NCBI GenBank assembly: GCA_020746105.1
Contig: CM036658.1
Location: 31,459,099 to 31,523,098, forward strand
Source: Trogon surrucura
Taxonomy: Eukaryota > Chordata > Aves > Trogoniformes > Trogonidae
Length of the DNA: 64,000 nt
Direction of reading: 5' to 3'
The position numbers and the translations under genes are program-made. The first letter of the stretch is position 1, and every line of letters begins with the position of its first letter. The notes under the pieces are model-generated. The model had not been told where the DNA came from and made no database searches. It saw only the letters and a program-made list of their open reading frames with translations. This document shows, piece after piece, positions 37,074 to 52,129 of this stretch.

Positions 37074-39875
37074 GTGCCTTAGAATTTGAGCAGAATAAAT
37101 ATTGGCCACATGTGATTTGGGATTTTTGTTGTTGTTGTTGTTGTTTGTTTGCAAGTGTTATTTTTTTTAATAAAACCTCCACAGTCCTAAGCTGTGGTTA
37201 TACAACTATTACAGCCGTCCCTGCCTTAATGAAAATACCTTAGATTGTAATACATTGTTAATAATATTAGTGGATATAATTTCCTGTTGCTATGTTGATA
37301 TGACAGTACTTTTCAACGAATTTTTTAGTGTATAATTGAGTATGACTTTGCAACAGCAGTCTTGAATACAAATTTTAAATTTCATGCGACTCAGTTTCTG
37401 TTATCAAGTTTTTCTCCTGTTACTAGGTTGAACTCATTTATATTTATGTCATAAATACACTCGATGGCATTTCTTTTTGTACTGCAATGATGTGACTGTG
37501 TTAAGTGCTCAGAGATTTTCTAGTAAAAGCTCAATTTTCACACACATTTTTGTATCTGCATTGGGCATCATTCATAACAAACTTCTAAATCCAGAAGTTG
37601 GAAAATGTTACTGGTTGGATTCTTTAAAACTCTTTGAAAGAAAATGTAACTTTATGGCTTTGTGGTTTTCTCATATATTTGTCAATGGATCATGGAAAAC
37701 CTGGTTAAACCGTTACATTTCTTGTGACTGGAACTTGTCTGTAGTATCTTAAGTTTGAATTTGTTTGGAAGTCAAATATGTGCCTCAAGTTTAGCGCTGC
37801 CATCACTTTAGGTTCCTTCTTGTGTTCTTACGATGAGACTTGGTTTTGCTCCTGACCATTTCCTCTGTAGCTATACTGGCTGGGAGCTGGGGTCTCTGGC
37901 ACTCTTCAAGGAAAAGCTGTGTTTCGCCTTGAACTGCAGTGGACACACACACTCCTTGAAATGCAGTGGACACAGCTCTTGTCTAAGTAGGTGTCAACTT
38001 CAACCTTTGTTCCAGTTTCTAACTAGTTTGCAATTCCTTTTTCATAGTGCTTTTTTGAAACTTGTGGGAACTGCAGGCTTTTGGTGTGAATTCACAAATA
38101 TGTAAGTCTTCTGAAATGTTTGTTTCCATCAGCCAGCTTGATTTAGCTGTCCAAAAATCACATGCAGGAGAAGTTTTGCTACAAATCAAAATGAGGTCCT
38201 GATCACTTGGGTTCTGTAGACGGCATGATGCCTGTAAGATATTTCTAACCATATATTATTATAATAGTGTGTCTTAAGAGGGAAGTTTTTCAACATATGT
38301 AAAATTACTGCCCACTAGGTGGTATAAGCAAAGATTTTGTTTCTATTTCTTAAGTATTTCCACAAGACTATGATTATTTGTCTATTTGTAATTTATTGGC
38401 AAAGCTGACATTTTCATTCAGGGGCATTACTGAAATTATATTGTAGAAAACATATTACTACCAACAGTTGTACTAATGAAAGAAAATCTCTTCATCATTG
38501 GATCATTGGAGAGGGAGTAGCAATTTGCAAGGTTAAAAAACAAAGCCTTATGACAGCGATGTTAGAGTAGTTCAAATGGAGCACTGTTAGCCATTATGCT
38601 TCTAATTCAGAAAAAGAGATACTGTAACTCTTCTAAGTTATTTGCTTTAGGGGATGAAATCTGTTTTATATCAAATCTGGAAGTTACTTTTAGGATCTTA
38701 CTGTAGTACAGCAATTAACTTATATTGATGTAAGTGAAAACAGAAGAGTAGATTCTAGGTTTTAGTCAAATTACTTTGGCCTTCAGAAGGAGGTGGTGAA
38801 ACAGATGGAATTTACATCTAGGAACTTATGGGATTCATTTCAATGTATTGCCATTTAACTGCAACTTTATGAATAGTTTCCATGGAATTTATTTCATTAC
38901 AATCTATTTCAAATTCTGCAAAACATTTGTCATATACTGATGCATCTGACCACAGATACGTAACTTGCCTGTAACTGAGAAAGTGTTTCTATTCATATTC
39001 TCTTTAGCTGGGGCCTACCAAATTTGCCACTAAAAATGGAAAATCACAAGTTCTGTAAACTGGCTATTCTCATTAGCAGAGTGGATTCCTGAATTAGAAA
39101 TAGTAGAAGAAAACACTTTTTCTTAATCTACTGACTTGGAAAGAGGGGTAGATAAAGGAGAAGAAAAAATTAGTCATCATTCTTGTCCCTTTTAAAAGTT
39201 GCAAAAAATATTTTTTAGCCTTATTAGCCAGAGCCATTAGTTACTTATTTTTCCTATTCTTTTGCATCTTCTCTTGGTTGCAGCTAAACTTCAGCCAACT
39301 ATTCCACAACAGCCCATTTCTATTAATTTGTACTGGCATTAGTGTCTCTTTCATCAGCATTAACTTGAGGAGTAACTCAGGTGTTCTAGACGTATTTACT
39401 TTTTGCTTCACTTCTGTTATGTACTTCTTGCTGATAGAACTTCCTTTCAGCAAATATATGTAATGCAGGTAATTTCTGCAAAACCTGGAAGAAAGAGAAG
39501 TGTATTTCATGTTTTCTAAATACATTTTTTTGTCTAGTCATTTTAAAACTGACTCAAGTTATTTGCTTTTTTTTGTGTGTAATTCAACTTTCTTTGAAGT
39601 TCATGCCAACCTCTCCTTCATGCTAACTTCCCCTATAAAGCTTAAACCTAATAATTCTTCTAGGTTTTGTGTTTTGTTTGTTTGCTTGCTTTTTTTCCTG
39701 CTGACCGGCTATCTTTGGTAGTGGGTTTTGATTTTTGGAAGATTTGTTACTTGAGCATATTCTAGGTGATGCTGCTTTATGGCACTTGATTACTATTTCC
39801 GTCTGCCCATAGTTGGTGTTTTTGGCAAATCAGATAAGTAGGAACAACGTGATGAAGTAGGACAGTAACAGGATT

Positions 39876-40420
39876 AGGGATGTGATTCTGCCCCTGTGCT
39901 CAGCACTGGGGAGGCCTCCCCTCGAGCCCTGTGTGCAGGTCTGGGCCCCTCAGTGCAAGAAAGACCTTGAGGGGCTGGAGCGGGTCCAGAGGAGAGCAAC
40001 GAGGCTGGGGAAGGGACTGGAGGGCAAGTCCTGTGAGGAGGGGCTGAGGGAGCTGGGGGTGTTTAGCCTGGAGAAGAGGAGACTCAGGGGGGACCTTATC
40101 ACTCTCTACAACTCCCTGAAGGGGGGGTGTAGTCAGGTGGGGGTCGGGCCCTTCTCCTGAGAGGGCACGGCCTGAAACTGCATCAGGGGAGGTTTAGGTT
40201 GGATCTCAGGAATCCCTTCCTCACGGAGAGGGTGCTCAGGCATTGGGATGCACTGCCCAGGGAAGTGGTGGAGTCACCGTCCCTGGAGGTGTTTAAGGAG
40301 AGGCTGGATGTGGCACTTAGTGCCGTGGTCTGGCCGATGTGATGGTGTTCGGTCATGGGCTGGACTTGATGATCTCAGAGGTCTTTTCCAGCCTCAAAAT
40401 TCTGTGATTCTGTGATTTTG
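39876..40420 (+). mobile_element. CR1 LINE, 5'-truncated, with 3' end
   Basis: The copy opens in the [20 protein letters not shown] region. A frame from 39882 to 40160 stays open through [11 protein letters not shown] and [18 protein letters not shown]. It then loses frame and runs into a GGACTTGATGATCTCAGAGG 3' UTR and a TTCTGTGATTCTGTGATT tail. The tail and UTR differ from the copy at 16050, so it is a different CR1 subfamily. It looks GC-rich and relatively well preserved. Confidence 0.93.
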
Positions 40421-41962
40421 TTATATCTACTCTTCCAGATAACATCATCTTTGATTTCTCTTTCATTATGGTGTTGAGAATAGCCTCTGGGCTGTCACTC
40501 ACCTTAGAATACTGCTATTTCCTATAATAATTGCTGTGGTAGAACCTATTTCATATCCTGTGTTGTAAACTATAAAATATTAATTTTTCTCTAGTTAGTT
40601 GTTAGGAAGTAAATTAGATTGAGATTCTAATGACCTGTTGAAGTAAAAATAGCTGCAAGAAGTTGACACTATTTTTTTGTTTAGAAAAAAGCGCTAGTAT
40701 TTTGCTTATAATTTTCCTATGGTACCTGAATTTTTTAGTAATCATATTTGTCTCATTTCACTGTATTCTTTATTAATACTTATTTCTCTCTGCTTCACTT
40801 TTGCGCGTTATTGCTGAGAAAAATAAATCGGGAGTTAAGCAGCTATTGGAATGATGGTTGTTTACAACAGATAACTCTTGAGAATAATCAAGGGAATTAA
40901 GTAACATGGGGTGACGACCTATTTCCATATGGGAAATATACTGGAAATAAAATATTTGTAGAAAAGTAAAAATATTTTCTTCTTTGAGCAACTTCATACT
41001 GGATTTGTTTTTCCTGTGTTACAGTTCCATTTTGTCTGTGAATCATACTTTCATTTAAACAAGTATGAAGAAGGTAGTCAGGCATGCATAAACCAGCAGA
41101 ATTCATGAGTAGCAGGAAAATGAAAAGAGAGATAGTTGATCTGTTTTTGTCCTATAGTTAAAAAGTTCTTTAATATCAAGGCTGCACTTTCCAAAGAGCA
41201 AAACATAAATTCTTAATGTAAATGCATGGGCATATGAAGAACCTGTGTGATGTGTAGAAATAAAATATTTGTTTTAGGCTGCCCAGCATAGCATTGAGTA
41301 AGATGCAGATAATGAATAGTATTTAAGTCTAAGTTCTCCTCTTAATTAACCTTCTGTATTACAAATAAATTAATTTAGTCACAATGATGTAACTAGAACA
41401 TCACCTGAAGTGCCTGTCAGAAACACCTAACAAGAAACATCTATAAAAAAATACAGCCTTTTAACTTACTAGTCATCCAAATACTACCTCATCTGTTTCT
41501 GATTGCGACAAATGTCTGAGAGGACAAAAGTGAAGTTATTGATCTGGTCCGTACATTATACCTATGGAAGAGTTCTGTGTTTAAAATAAATTCCTTAAAA
41601 TTCTTTTATTTTCAATATTCAAGTGGTTTCAACTTTTTGGGTTTTGTCAGAATTACATAATGTTCTATCAGGTCTTGAGGGTTATCCGAGTGATTTGATC
41701 TTATGGCAAGAATGGAAGAATCTATGGATGAAACTTTAGGGATCATAAAAGGTAATTATTCAGAACTGAGGTCCACAGAGACTCTGAAAACTACCAGGTC
41801 TTTAATGTAAAGGCCTTGCAATGTATTTGAGTATTTACTGTGTTCTTTTCAGACTTTTTCTTAAGTTTTATAATTAATTTCTTCAGTTCTTTGTGTGGGA
41901 CCACTTCTTCATGTGGTGTTTTTTTTTCTATCACATCTATCCCTGTAAAAGTCTGCTGGACC

Positions 41963-42335
41963 AGAATCATAGAATCATAGAACAGCCCAGGTTGTAAGGG
42001 ACCTTAAAAGATCACCTGATCCACCCTTTTTTTGGGAAGGGAAGCCTGAATGAGATTGTCTGACACCTTGTCCAGTCACATCTTGAAAACCTCCAATAAT
42101 GGAGACTACACCATGTAGCGGAGGAGGTTGTTCCAGTGAATGATTGTTCTCACTGTAAAAAATTTTCATACATTGAGATGAAACCTCTCGCAGTGCAACT
42201 TGTACCTGTTTTCCCTTGTCCTCTCCATGTGGCTTCTTGTGAAGAGAGAACCTCTGTCCTCTGTGGCTGCTTTATAATTACTGGAATGCTGTGATGAGGC
42301 CCTCCCTGAGCTTTCTCTTCTCCAGGGAGAAACGA
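41963..42335 (-). mobile_element. CR1 LINE, antisense, with 3' end
   Basis: The + strand shows the reversed tail agaatcatagaatcatagaa at 41963, then the UTR. A minus-strand frame follows, reading LFTRSHMERTRENRYKLHC (about 42180-42245), a well-known CR1 ORF2 C-terminal stretch. On the minus strand the homology begins near the LEKRKL-type region at about 42335. Dead fragment. Confidence 0.92.
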
Positions 42336-45300
42336 CAAGAAGTACTGCAGCGCAAGATGAAATAACAGTCAAATATTGAAGATGATGCATCCTTCAAGTC
42401 TGAAGAGACTCCAGTGTTTAATTCTGTTTTCAGGTGTTGACACTTTAAAGTGTTGAAATTGTATCTGCATTACACTTGAGAGGGTTGTTTTCCTGATTGT
42501 GCATATGTCCTTGAAACAGTTTTTAAGCAATTGGTTTAAACCAGTCTGTCTTACATAAATCTCAGTAGCAATCTTAGCACAGCAGTGTGTGGTCACAGCA
42601 TGTGCTAAGTGTGGTTTTGATCCCGGTAAACAGTGGCTTAAGCCAATGCTGTTAAGTACTAAGTGAATTCAATCTAGCTATTAAAATGTTCATATGGTCT
42701 GAGCATTTACTGAAAGTCAAAGGGACGTGGACTAAATACATCTGTATCTTGGCATTTTACCTGCCTAAACGTTTTTAGGCCTTATAGAGGAGCATAAAAT
42801 GTAATTAGTATCCCTGAGGCTACTAAAATGTTTGCTTTATTAAAATAATGGACAGAAGAATTAAGGATCATTTAACATACAAATGAGTCTTTTAAAATTC
42901 TGAAATTCTGCCTAATGCAAAATGGAACTGAAAAAGACTTTGAAGTGGTAGGATGAATAAAAAAGATGTAAAGGAAGTAAAGTAGGATGCCAAGAAACTC
43001 TTGGAAAAGTGAGCAATAGTATTGACTATTCTGCACAAAATGTTTTCTAATTTTTGAGATAGTATAGAAATGAATTTCTCTGTTAAAGACTATGAATTGC
43101 TTTTTAAGTGAAATGATCTTAATGTAAAAATGTCAGACAATGAGAAACTGTTGTTTTTTTACATGGTTAGAATTGGTATTCTGAAAAAGTCCAGTTAGAA
43201 TTAATATTCTTCTTAAGCTTTCTTCTTTGATTCTGTGATTTAGAGTGAAAAGTGTTCTTCCAAAACATTAATAATTTCATAACAACTACTGATATTTCTT
43301 AAGTATTTTAAAAATCCAGTAGAAATGCTTTGTTACTTCACTTTGGATTGACTTTACTATTACTTCAGATTTCTCTAAAATATTAAAATGCATCTGTGTG
43401 CTTCAGGAAATGAAGAAAATCATTTACTGTTTACAAACAAATCCTCTCTTACTATAGGAGGATATTACACCAGAGAGACTAGGTATAAATCACATGTACA
43501 TATGATTTTGTAGGAACTTAATTTGCCCATAGCAGTTTTCAGGATTTTAAAATGTTTTGTGCAAAATCTTATAGGTGTAGGAGCAGAGGTCAGTGTGGCA
43601 ATATTAATCTGGAGCCCTCTGTCCACGAACGTGAGTAAAAACATGCAACTACATGATAGCCCTGAAAGCTCGAGAGTTGGTGTTCCAGTTGGTGTCAGCA
43701 GGGTGCTGTGTCCCTTTGCTCCCCTGCAGCGTGCACTTAGAGTGTTCATGATTTTGCAGAAGTGAACTATTGGATATGGTTTATCACTGGAGTGAATCAC
43801 AGACTTCACTGAGTTATGAAGCAATGATGCAAATGATCATACTCTAAGCTCTTGGGGGAGAAATATTAGCAGACAGCAGGAGTACCAGAAATGTCCCTAG
43901 CATATTTACTTCTTTGGGCATACTAGAATTCTCCATTGCGTGGATCACAGCCTTTAACAATTGCTATTACAGCCTGTCTGAATTAACACTCCGCACTTTT
44001 TATCTGATCCTTTTTTAAAAGAGAAGACTATCGTCCTGCCCTTCTTTTCATTAGAATTACATTGAAACTCTTGTTTTAGAGGTTTAAATTCTTAGTGAAA
44101 ATTAAAAATACAGTGACTCAAAAGAAAAATACAGTGACTCTTGAAGCATTAAGTTAATAAGTATATTAAAATGCTTCCCTAAAGCATGGTGAATAAATTG
44201 TTGTTACTAAATATACCAGAGCTAAAATCAATATTTGGTTTGATGTTTATTGTATATGCTGGTTGATACTTGCTATTACTCAAATTACATGGAGCTGTTT
44301 TAATGACATTGTTGGAGTTCTCAAATGCAGAAATAGCTTCCTGCAGGAAAGAAAAAAGGTGTTTTCCCATGTTGAAGTGAGGTCTAGCTGGCTTTAGTCT
44401 CAGATCAAGCTTAAAGTTTTTTGTGTAGTAGTCTGAGTGTTATTTCAGCTTTGCTTGTTCCATCCTGGTAGAACCATTCCAAGGCAGAACTTGCGCTGTA
44501 ACTGCAAGCCGTCATCTGTGAGAAGAGGTAGTGCCCAGGGAAGACACCAGTTGAGACTGGAGCAGTGCAAAGGCTGTGTTTAAGCGCTGTCTATGCAGCT
44601 GTGTAATAAGCTAAGTTTGGGCATTTGGTGCTGAAATTAACTAGAGATACCTGTGCAATCCACTGTAACTTCTAAATAGTTAAAATTAGCAATCGGGTGG
44701 TAAAAGCTTATAATAAAGCTGTCTGTAAGCAAACACCAGCAATCTGAAAGATTAAGTTTTGTTCACTCAGAACACACAGACTGTGTTCTGTTTCATGTTT
44801 CTTCTAGAGCTAGACGCTGTGGCCAATGCTGCAGGATTTTTCTGGCTTTTCCCTATTTCTATGTTATTTCCTGTTTTCCTGTGTTATAGTTCATATTTAA
44901 ATACTCTGTAAATGGTTCTCCATCTGAATAAGGAGGTTTTGTTTCATGTTTTAAAACATTTGGAATATAAGAAGGCAGGATTTTGTCCCAGAAGGACAAT
45001 GAGGTAGGTAATGACAATAAAAGGAAAAGAGGCTATGATTCCTGCAGATATTATCTGTAAATTAAAATCTTATAACTAAAATTCTTCAACAAATGGCTAT
45101 TGGAGCTTTTAATCAATACTCTATAGGTAGAAAAGAACTATTGTAGTAATAAAGAGATTAGCATTTCTTAATTTCAAGATATACTACAAAGACACAATAG
45201 ACTGGAGTCATTAGAAGACCACGCTTAATTGTGTTCCTTTGCAGCTTCACTGATTTTTTGATAATGCAAATTGCTCTATGGAATGAATTTAAAGACGCTG

Positions 45301-47890
45301 TAGGATATTTTATTAAAATTTGTTACTGCTCTAAGTTAGTATTAAAATCTAAAGATCTTCAGTAAAAACTTACTGTAATCAACAGCTCAGTCAATAGAAC
45401 TCTTTTTCGTGAAAGAGTCTTTGAAAAAATTTCGGTTGAGCTCTGCCAGAAATCCGCAGAGGAAATATATTTAAGAATTTTATTTTAACTTCATCAGAAA
45501 GATTCAGATTTATGTCATTCTTATTGTCTGGAATTTTTACAAATGATAAAGCATGATCTTGGACAAACTTTGTAGCAGAAACTTGTGAGACACATGGCTT
45601 AAGGTGACTTTGATAGTTTTAAATATGATTATGTTGATTATGTCTTGTACTCCATGAGCTGGCACCCTCTAGAGAAGCACGTTATCCCATGATGTTTTCC
45701 TTAGCCGCAACAAAGGAAGAGGCCACAAGCAGCAGAGTATGCACTGCGGAGCATTAGAGTATGCACTGCAGGCTTTCCTGCAACAGCTGTTGTGGCTTGC
45801 AAAGGTGATACAGAAAAAGTCCTCTGTTAACTTGGAACAGTGAGTGCAATTAGTTCAGAGGGAAGAATGAGCTGGTTTACACAGCAGGCATGCTTGGCAC
45901 AGTTAGGCTGGTGGTATATTGTACAAAGCAATCACAGAGCACTGTGGGTGAAACAGCTTCTGTTCATGAGGAGATAAGCATAGCATAGTGGGAACAGATG
46001 GCTAAAAAAAGCATTTGACCTTCTACTCCTTCAGCACCAAAAAAAAGGTTGAAAAAATTAACCTAGTGACAGGCATGCTTGTGAAAATATGGGCAAGCTA
46101 TTCCAATTACATACAGTCTTATCAGAAGTAGGTAATATGTGAATCAGTTTTATTTATGTGTGTTTCTGAGCCGCTGTTGTAAATTCAAGCATCTGCTGCC
46201 CAAAACCTGAATGGATTGTTTGTATCACTTGATATGTTGTTTTCCTTTTTTAAACAGCCAGTGAAGATCTCCTTGGGATCATTATGCTGTATAGTTGTGG
46301 AAAAAAAAGAATTATGTGTCCCTTAAAAATATTGAAAAGTAGTACACTCTGGACTTTGAAAATTGGAGCAGGGAGGAATTCATGTACTGATATTCAGGTA
46401 TCAAAAACTAATTTAAACGGAATATACAATGATGTATGAAAACTGTGTTTCCCTTTAATTGTAAGCTGACATCAGTCTAGCCAGCAGGCAAGAGAAAGAT
46501 GATTTCAGACAGTCAGAAAAGGTGTGTAAAGTGTAATTCACTTTTAACTATTTTGATTTTTCTTCCTGTGTTGTTATAAACATTTACACCTAATCTGTAA
46601 TTCCTTGACATTTTGTAGTCGCAAAATATCTTCTAAATATCTCAGAAGAGCACAGTATGTTTTCATGAAGTTAGAGTGTTGCAGTTGTAACGTTACCGTT
46701 GTAATGATACTGTAACTGCTTGAGCATGAGTGGGCATGATTTGAGGCTGGAGGTAGCTTAGTATTCACTTTCACTCTATAATAATTTGTTGATGCTCTCT
46801 TCTGCTACTTAATGGGCATAATAATGTCAGCAGCATAATACCAACAAGTCATCTTGTCTATTTATACATTCATCAGAGCATTGTTGTTGTTCAGATATTC
46901 GACACCTCATTTTCTTTCCCCATCATGCCTTCACAATTTCTGACACATCTATTTTGTTTCCTTATACTTCCTTTGTTATATGAAAATTGGTATCATCAGC
47001 TAAAATCTGGTTTCTTACAGCATATTTTTAACCATTGAGGTTTACCATTAAATTCAACTTGCACCATATGCTTGTATTTACTTGACTACTGGTGAGCATT
47101 TTTGAGCTTAGGCTTGCACTGATCCAAGCACTACTCCTCAAGTGAGTTGATGTTTTGATGTCCCAGTTAAGGTTATGCTTGTGATTTCTCTTGTTGCTCA
47201 TCTTTCTCCCTCCTCACCCTTCCATCCCTGAGTTAGGATTTATTTTCCTAACCAGCTTCCCTAGAGCCCAGGATGTGACCTTTAAAGACTTTTAACAGAT
47301 CTGCATACAGTCTTGCTTGAGCTTTTAAAAAATGAGCAGCAGCTTTGAGATCAGGGAATCATCAGTAATTCTGACTTACTGTAAATAGTGTTTTCACGTT
47401 GAAAATGATTTGGCTAGTTCTTCTCCTGCAAGAGATGTGAGATCAAATGCCACCTTGAGAATATATGACAGAAGCACCCAGAAATGGCAAGAATGTGTGT
47501 GTATAGACTCTGATCGTTACTCAGAGGTTTCGTCAAACACTTTCTACAGTAATTTTAGTGAATATTTAGCGATTTTGGAGGCTAGAGTTTTTCGTCAGAC
47601 TTGAGAGCATCTATTTGCAGTAATCCTTGGGTAAGAACAACTTGTAGTAGAAGTTATTTCAGCCGATGCAAAACAGACTCTTTATATGAGCATTTTTAAT
47701 GAGGGCCGTGTCATTTAAAATCATCATTTTGTTGACCTGTACATACACCTATGTGTACGTGGAATACAAATAAAGCATCTGTGTCAGAAAATGTGCTAAT
47801 CTGCATCTTAGACATCATGGTGTGTATATAGGATATAAGGAGGCAAAGTCACTCCTACCAATGCTTTAAACTTCCAGGACATTTGGTCAT

Positions 47891-48030
47891 GGAATCATAG
47901 AATCACAGAATGCATTGGGTTGGAAGGGACCTTTAAATGTCATCTAGTCCAAGCCCCCTGCGGTGAGCAGGGACATCTTTAAACTAGATCAGGTTGCTCA
48001 GTGCTGCATCAAGCCTGACCTTAAATGCCT
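47891..48030 (-). mobile_element. CR1 LINE 3' end fragment, antisense
   Basis: The + strand reads ggaatcatagaatcacagaa, then gggttggaagggaccttt and cccctgcggtgagcagggac. This is the reverse complement of a CR1 3' UTR. It fades after aagcctgaccttaaatgcct near 48030. Confidence 0.9.
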
Positions 48031-51000
48031 GCAAAAGAAGTTCTCAAAAGAATGATCTTTTGATCACAAAATTTAGGTTCAACTGTGGAATTGTCAAGGT
48101 GGACAATCATGCTTAATTTCCATCTCACCCAGTCAACAGTGAAAACTTGGAGAATATGGACATCAGTAAGTTTGAACATGTCCACAGTCTAAGAGTATCA
48201 CAGTCCGTGATTATTCCCCTAGTATTACATATTACTGGCTGTGCTTCTGCTTATCCTTCTACATATCTACAGAGGTTTCAATAATACCTGTACCAAATGA
48301 ATTAATGGAAAAGATAAAGAATTGCGAGATCCATAGATCAATATGCAGTATTGGACTAGATCCGTTCAGCTACTGAAAACAGATGATGTATCTCACAAGT
48401 TTACTGGAGCTCTTTACCCACCTGCTTCATGGCTCTTTCAGAAGCAATCTAACTGAAACAGTGTGTGTAGATCACTTTTGGCAGGTCCCCTCACCAAATA
48501 CCCTCAATAAAACTGTGCATCGTAAGAAGACTGTGCTGTAAAAGAATATTAAACAGGCTAGCGGTATCTGGTCTCTTTTCACAGTGATTATAATTTTGTT
48601 TTATGGTTTGCAGAGACGTCAGCACTGGAGCCTCTAGTGAATTCATGCTGTTCAGCATATTCTGAAGTAATACAAGGGAGAGTTTACTAGTCAAGTGACA
48701 AAGTTTTGTCATGACCTTAAGTTATGAGTAGTAATGAAAAGGGCCAGCTGTGAAGAGTTGTAGAAAGACTGTGAAGCTTAGTAACTGGCCATTAGCATAG
48801 AACAGGAAATCCACTGTAGATAAATGGTAATGCAAGCTTACAGCAAAAATTGTGCTAATTTTACTTCAAAAAAAGAAAAAAACCAAAGCTCTTAACTGGT
48901 CATTTTATTCATCAGAAATGTGATTTTGGGATTGTAATAAGAAGTTTCATAAAAACCTCCATTCATTGCCCAAGAACATTGAAAAATTAAGTTTAATACT
49001 AGCACGTCTACTTGCTTGCATGCATGCTGTCTCTTTCAGGTCCACAGCCATCCTATTTTTGAAAAAGTACAAAAATTCACAATTAGAAGAGGTTCAAATA
49101 AAGCCAACAACAATGTATGATACTCTAGCTGGAAAGACAACTAGTCCAGCATGATAAATATTTATAAATGCCTAAGTGACACACAAAGGGTAAACGTAGA
49201 CCAGTTGTTGCCAATACAGGAAAAAAAAGGTATCAAAAAATATAATAAGAAATTCGAATTAAAAAATAGTGGTTCTTCAGGCATGTATCAAGGCAGTGGA
49301 ATTCTTTACAGTTAGAATTTTTATGTTTTCAAAGTTCGGAAAGTAGCTAGACAAGAAGAAAAGTCCATCAAGGATTAAATTGTTGTTAGGTTCCAAGAGG
49401 TCACTCTCTTGACTGTGCAGTCCCTGAGTTGTTGAAGGCTAGTAAAACATTCAGAGGAAGTTTTTCTATGTGTATTTTATTATATGCTTCTGCTGTTTAT
49501 GTTAATTTTTCCCATTAGGGATAGATGGCAATCCCATACATGGCAAATTAAATATTCTGTTGCCCCATCCCTCCCCCAAAAGAGGAAGTTAAGAGTAAAA
49601 AGATGAAGTCATATGGGGGACAGTGAACCAGAATGATATTGATACTGAGGCCCTGAAACTTGATGGGGCCTGAAATGTGTGGTAGCAGTGTAAATTAGAA
49701 ATAGCAACTGATGGTGAGAACAGTACAGACCAAACATCAAGAGAGAGGAGAGAGAAGTAGTTTCTCCAAGAGCTGCCAATCCCATCATTTTACCATGCTA
49801 ATCCAACTCCTGTTGGCTCCTTCAGTATTAAAACTGGTTAAAATTGACCGTCCGTTGTCTTTTTTTGTTTCCTTGAGGTATTTTCTGCATAGTAGTGCTC
49901 ACTTTTATTCTGCAAATTGACTAATTTACTTGCACTTTCTGTCTTCTTTCTGTTTTATCTTTATACATATTTGGTGTAAACTTCTTCTAAGACAGAAAGC
50001 AAACAGTATTTTGCTCTCTTTTCTTTCCTAACTGTACAGCTACTTCTGACATTTATTAATTAGGCTTTCATTTTGTTTAACCTTCTCAATGGTCTTCTGT
50101 TTTAACTACTGGATTATTTAACTTATAAAGTCACTTCTGTGATTCCTCAGATTCTGTACTTGATCATATTCCTCTTTTTATTTCAGATATCCACTCCAGT
50201 GGAAGCTATGTTTCACCAGATCGGTTTCAGAATAAATATTCCTGTTATTAAAATCTTTTCAGTTTACGAGAGAGCTGAAGCAAACCTTTTTTTTACTTCA
50301 ACACCTAAAAGTTCACAAGGCCAAAATCTTTTATAGAAACCACTCTGTTTTCAGTTTTTTTCCTGCTATTGATAGAGACACTTTGCGGCCATTCTAGAGG
50401 AGTGGTGATTCTGGAGGGTTAATTATGAATCAAGGGGAAAACTAGATGTGCTTTATTTTTAAAGTAAAATTTTAAAGGTAGTTCTCAGAGTTTAAGAAGA
50501 AGAATTAGGACCAGAGTTTGCATCTCTTATTTGTATGATAAATCAGTTACATTTATTTAAGTTGAATTTGCTTAGTGTTTTACTGTGCAGGCAAAGGATG
50601 GCTGAATTCGGTCTTTAGTTTTAAAATTTCATTCCATAAGCTTTGTCATACGACTGAGCCATTACTAAATACTCATGTAAGAAACTACTCAGTAGTGTAT
50701 GTAGTGGCTTTCTTGCAGTCCCTAAGCCTGTGTATGTGAACATTTGATAGTAATTCTTGCACTTACTTAAAAGATAATTCTCATTTAAGGGCAGAACCCA
50801 AGTATCTAACTACATTATCTGTATGTTTTGGACTTTATGTACATGGAAGACAGTATTTCAAATTCAGGACCAGATTTGCAATTCTTAATTCTTTGTGTCC
50901 CTATGAAATACCATTGTGGATCGAATACTTCCTGCTTTGAAACCTCTTCACCAAACACACTGGAAACACTTCCTTATGACAAATTAAGAAAAATAAAAAT

Positions 51001-52129
51001 GTTTGTGGGTCTCGTATAGAAATCTTAGATTTTACCCCTGTTAAAGTTAATTAGAAGTGGGGTTTCAGTTAGTTGACCTTCTGCTAAGTAGTAGTAGTCA
51101 AATGTAATGATAGGTGAACTTCATATAAGACCCAGAACACGCAGTCTTTGTAGGCTAACTTCCATGACATGCAATGAAATAATACACTGTCCAGCATTTT
51201 ACCTAAAGCCAGTTCTTACTTTGCCTGTCAACTTCCAGAGATTGGTCATTGTTTTAAAGTGGGAGGGAGACAGTGTCACTTCATAGGCTGAGGAAAACAA
51301 TTATGCAGAACATAAGGGACTTTACCAACACCAGAATTAAGCGAGTTGGTAAAATGGTTTTAAGAGTTTTTGTAAATCTCGTGCTTTATCCATCTGTCAG
51401 TTCATACATCTGTCAGTTTCATTGTTTGCTTATAGGTCTGAAAAAGGGAGTAGCTGACTACAGCTAGTATCATCTTTCTTTGGTTAATATAAAAAAATAT
51501 TGGGAATTTTATTTTATTACAGCATTTCTTCTTAAGTCCTAATATGTGTATGTGGGAGGAAAAGCAAAACACTGTTTATTCCGTGATCTGCGGTTGTGTA
51601 GAAGGTTTTGTTATCTCAGAAAAGTAATTTCAAATTTTCTTAATACAGATTTCTTCATCAAAATACAGGACCATCCCACTATTAAAAAAACCTTTCTGAT
51701 AATTTTATCTCAGAAAAAATACAATGGATTTTAGAGTAGTTTCCAACCTAATTTCAATGATCCTGATATTAGCTGCAGGTGGATTACGCTGGATTTATTT
51801 TAGACAACTCTTCCACATATATAAAGAAGTTTTTTCATAGTTGTTTGTTTATTTTTAATGATGCCATCTAAGTAAACTGGAAGATTCAATTAATTGAATT
51901 TTCTCACAAGACTGAAGAGGAATAAAATCCTTCCCATTATCAGTTCTAGTAATGCAGATAGACGCGTGCTTCAGCTTTTGCAGAATTGTTAAAATGAGCA
52001 TTAGATGGGAGACAGTGGTTCTTAGAAGTGTTATAGGGAATACCGTGTAGTCATACTTTCTAATGCATGACTGGACCTTTTGTGCAGTGTTTGATGACCT
52101 ACAGGTGGCAGAACTGCTAAAGATGTCTT

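Noticed and set aside
44480-44580. Possible further LTR trace (ACTGGAGCAGTGC near a GTGAGAAG block)
   Set aside because: Too short and too diverged to separate from chance.
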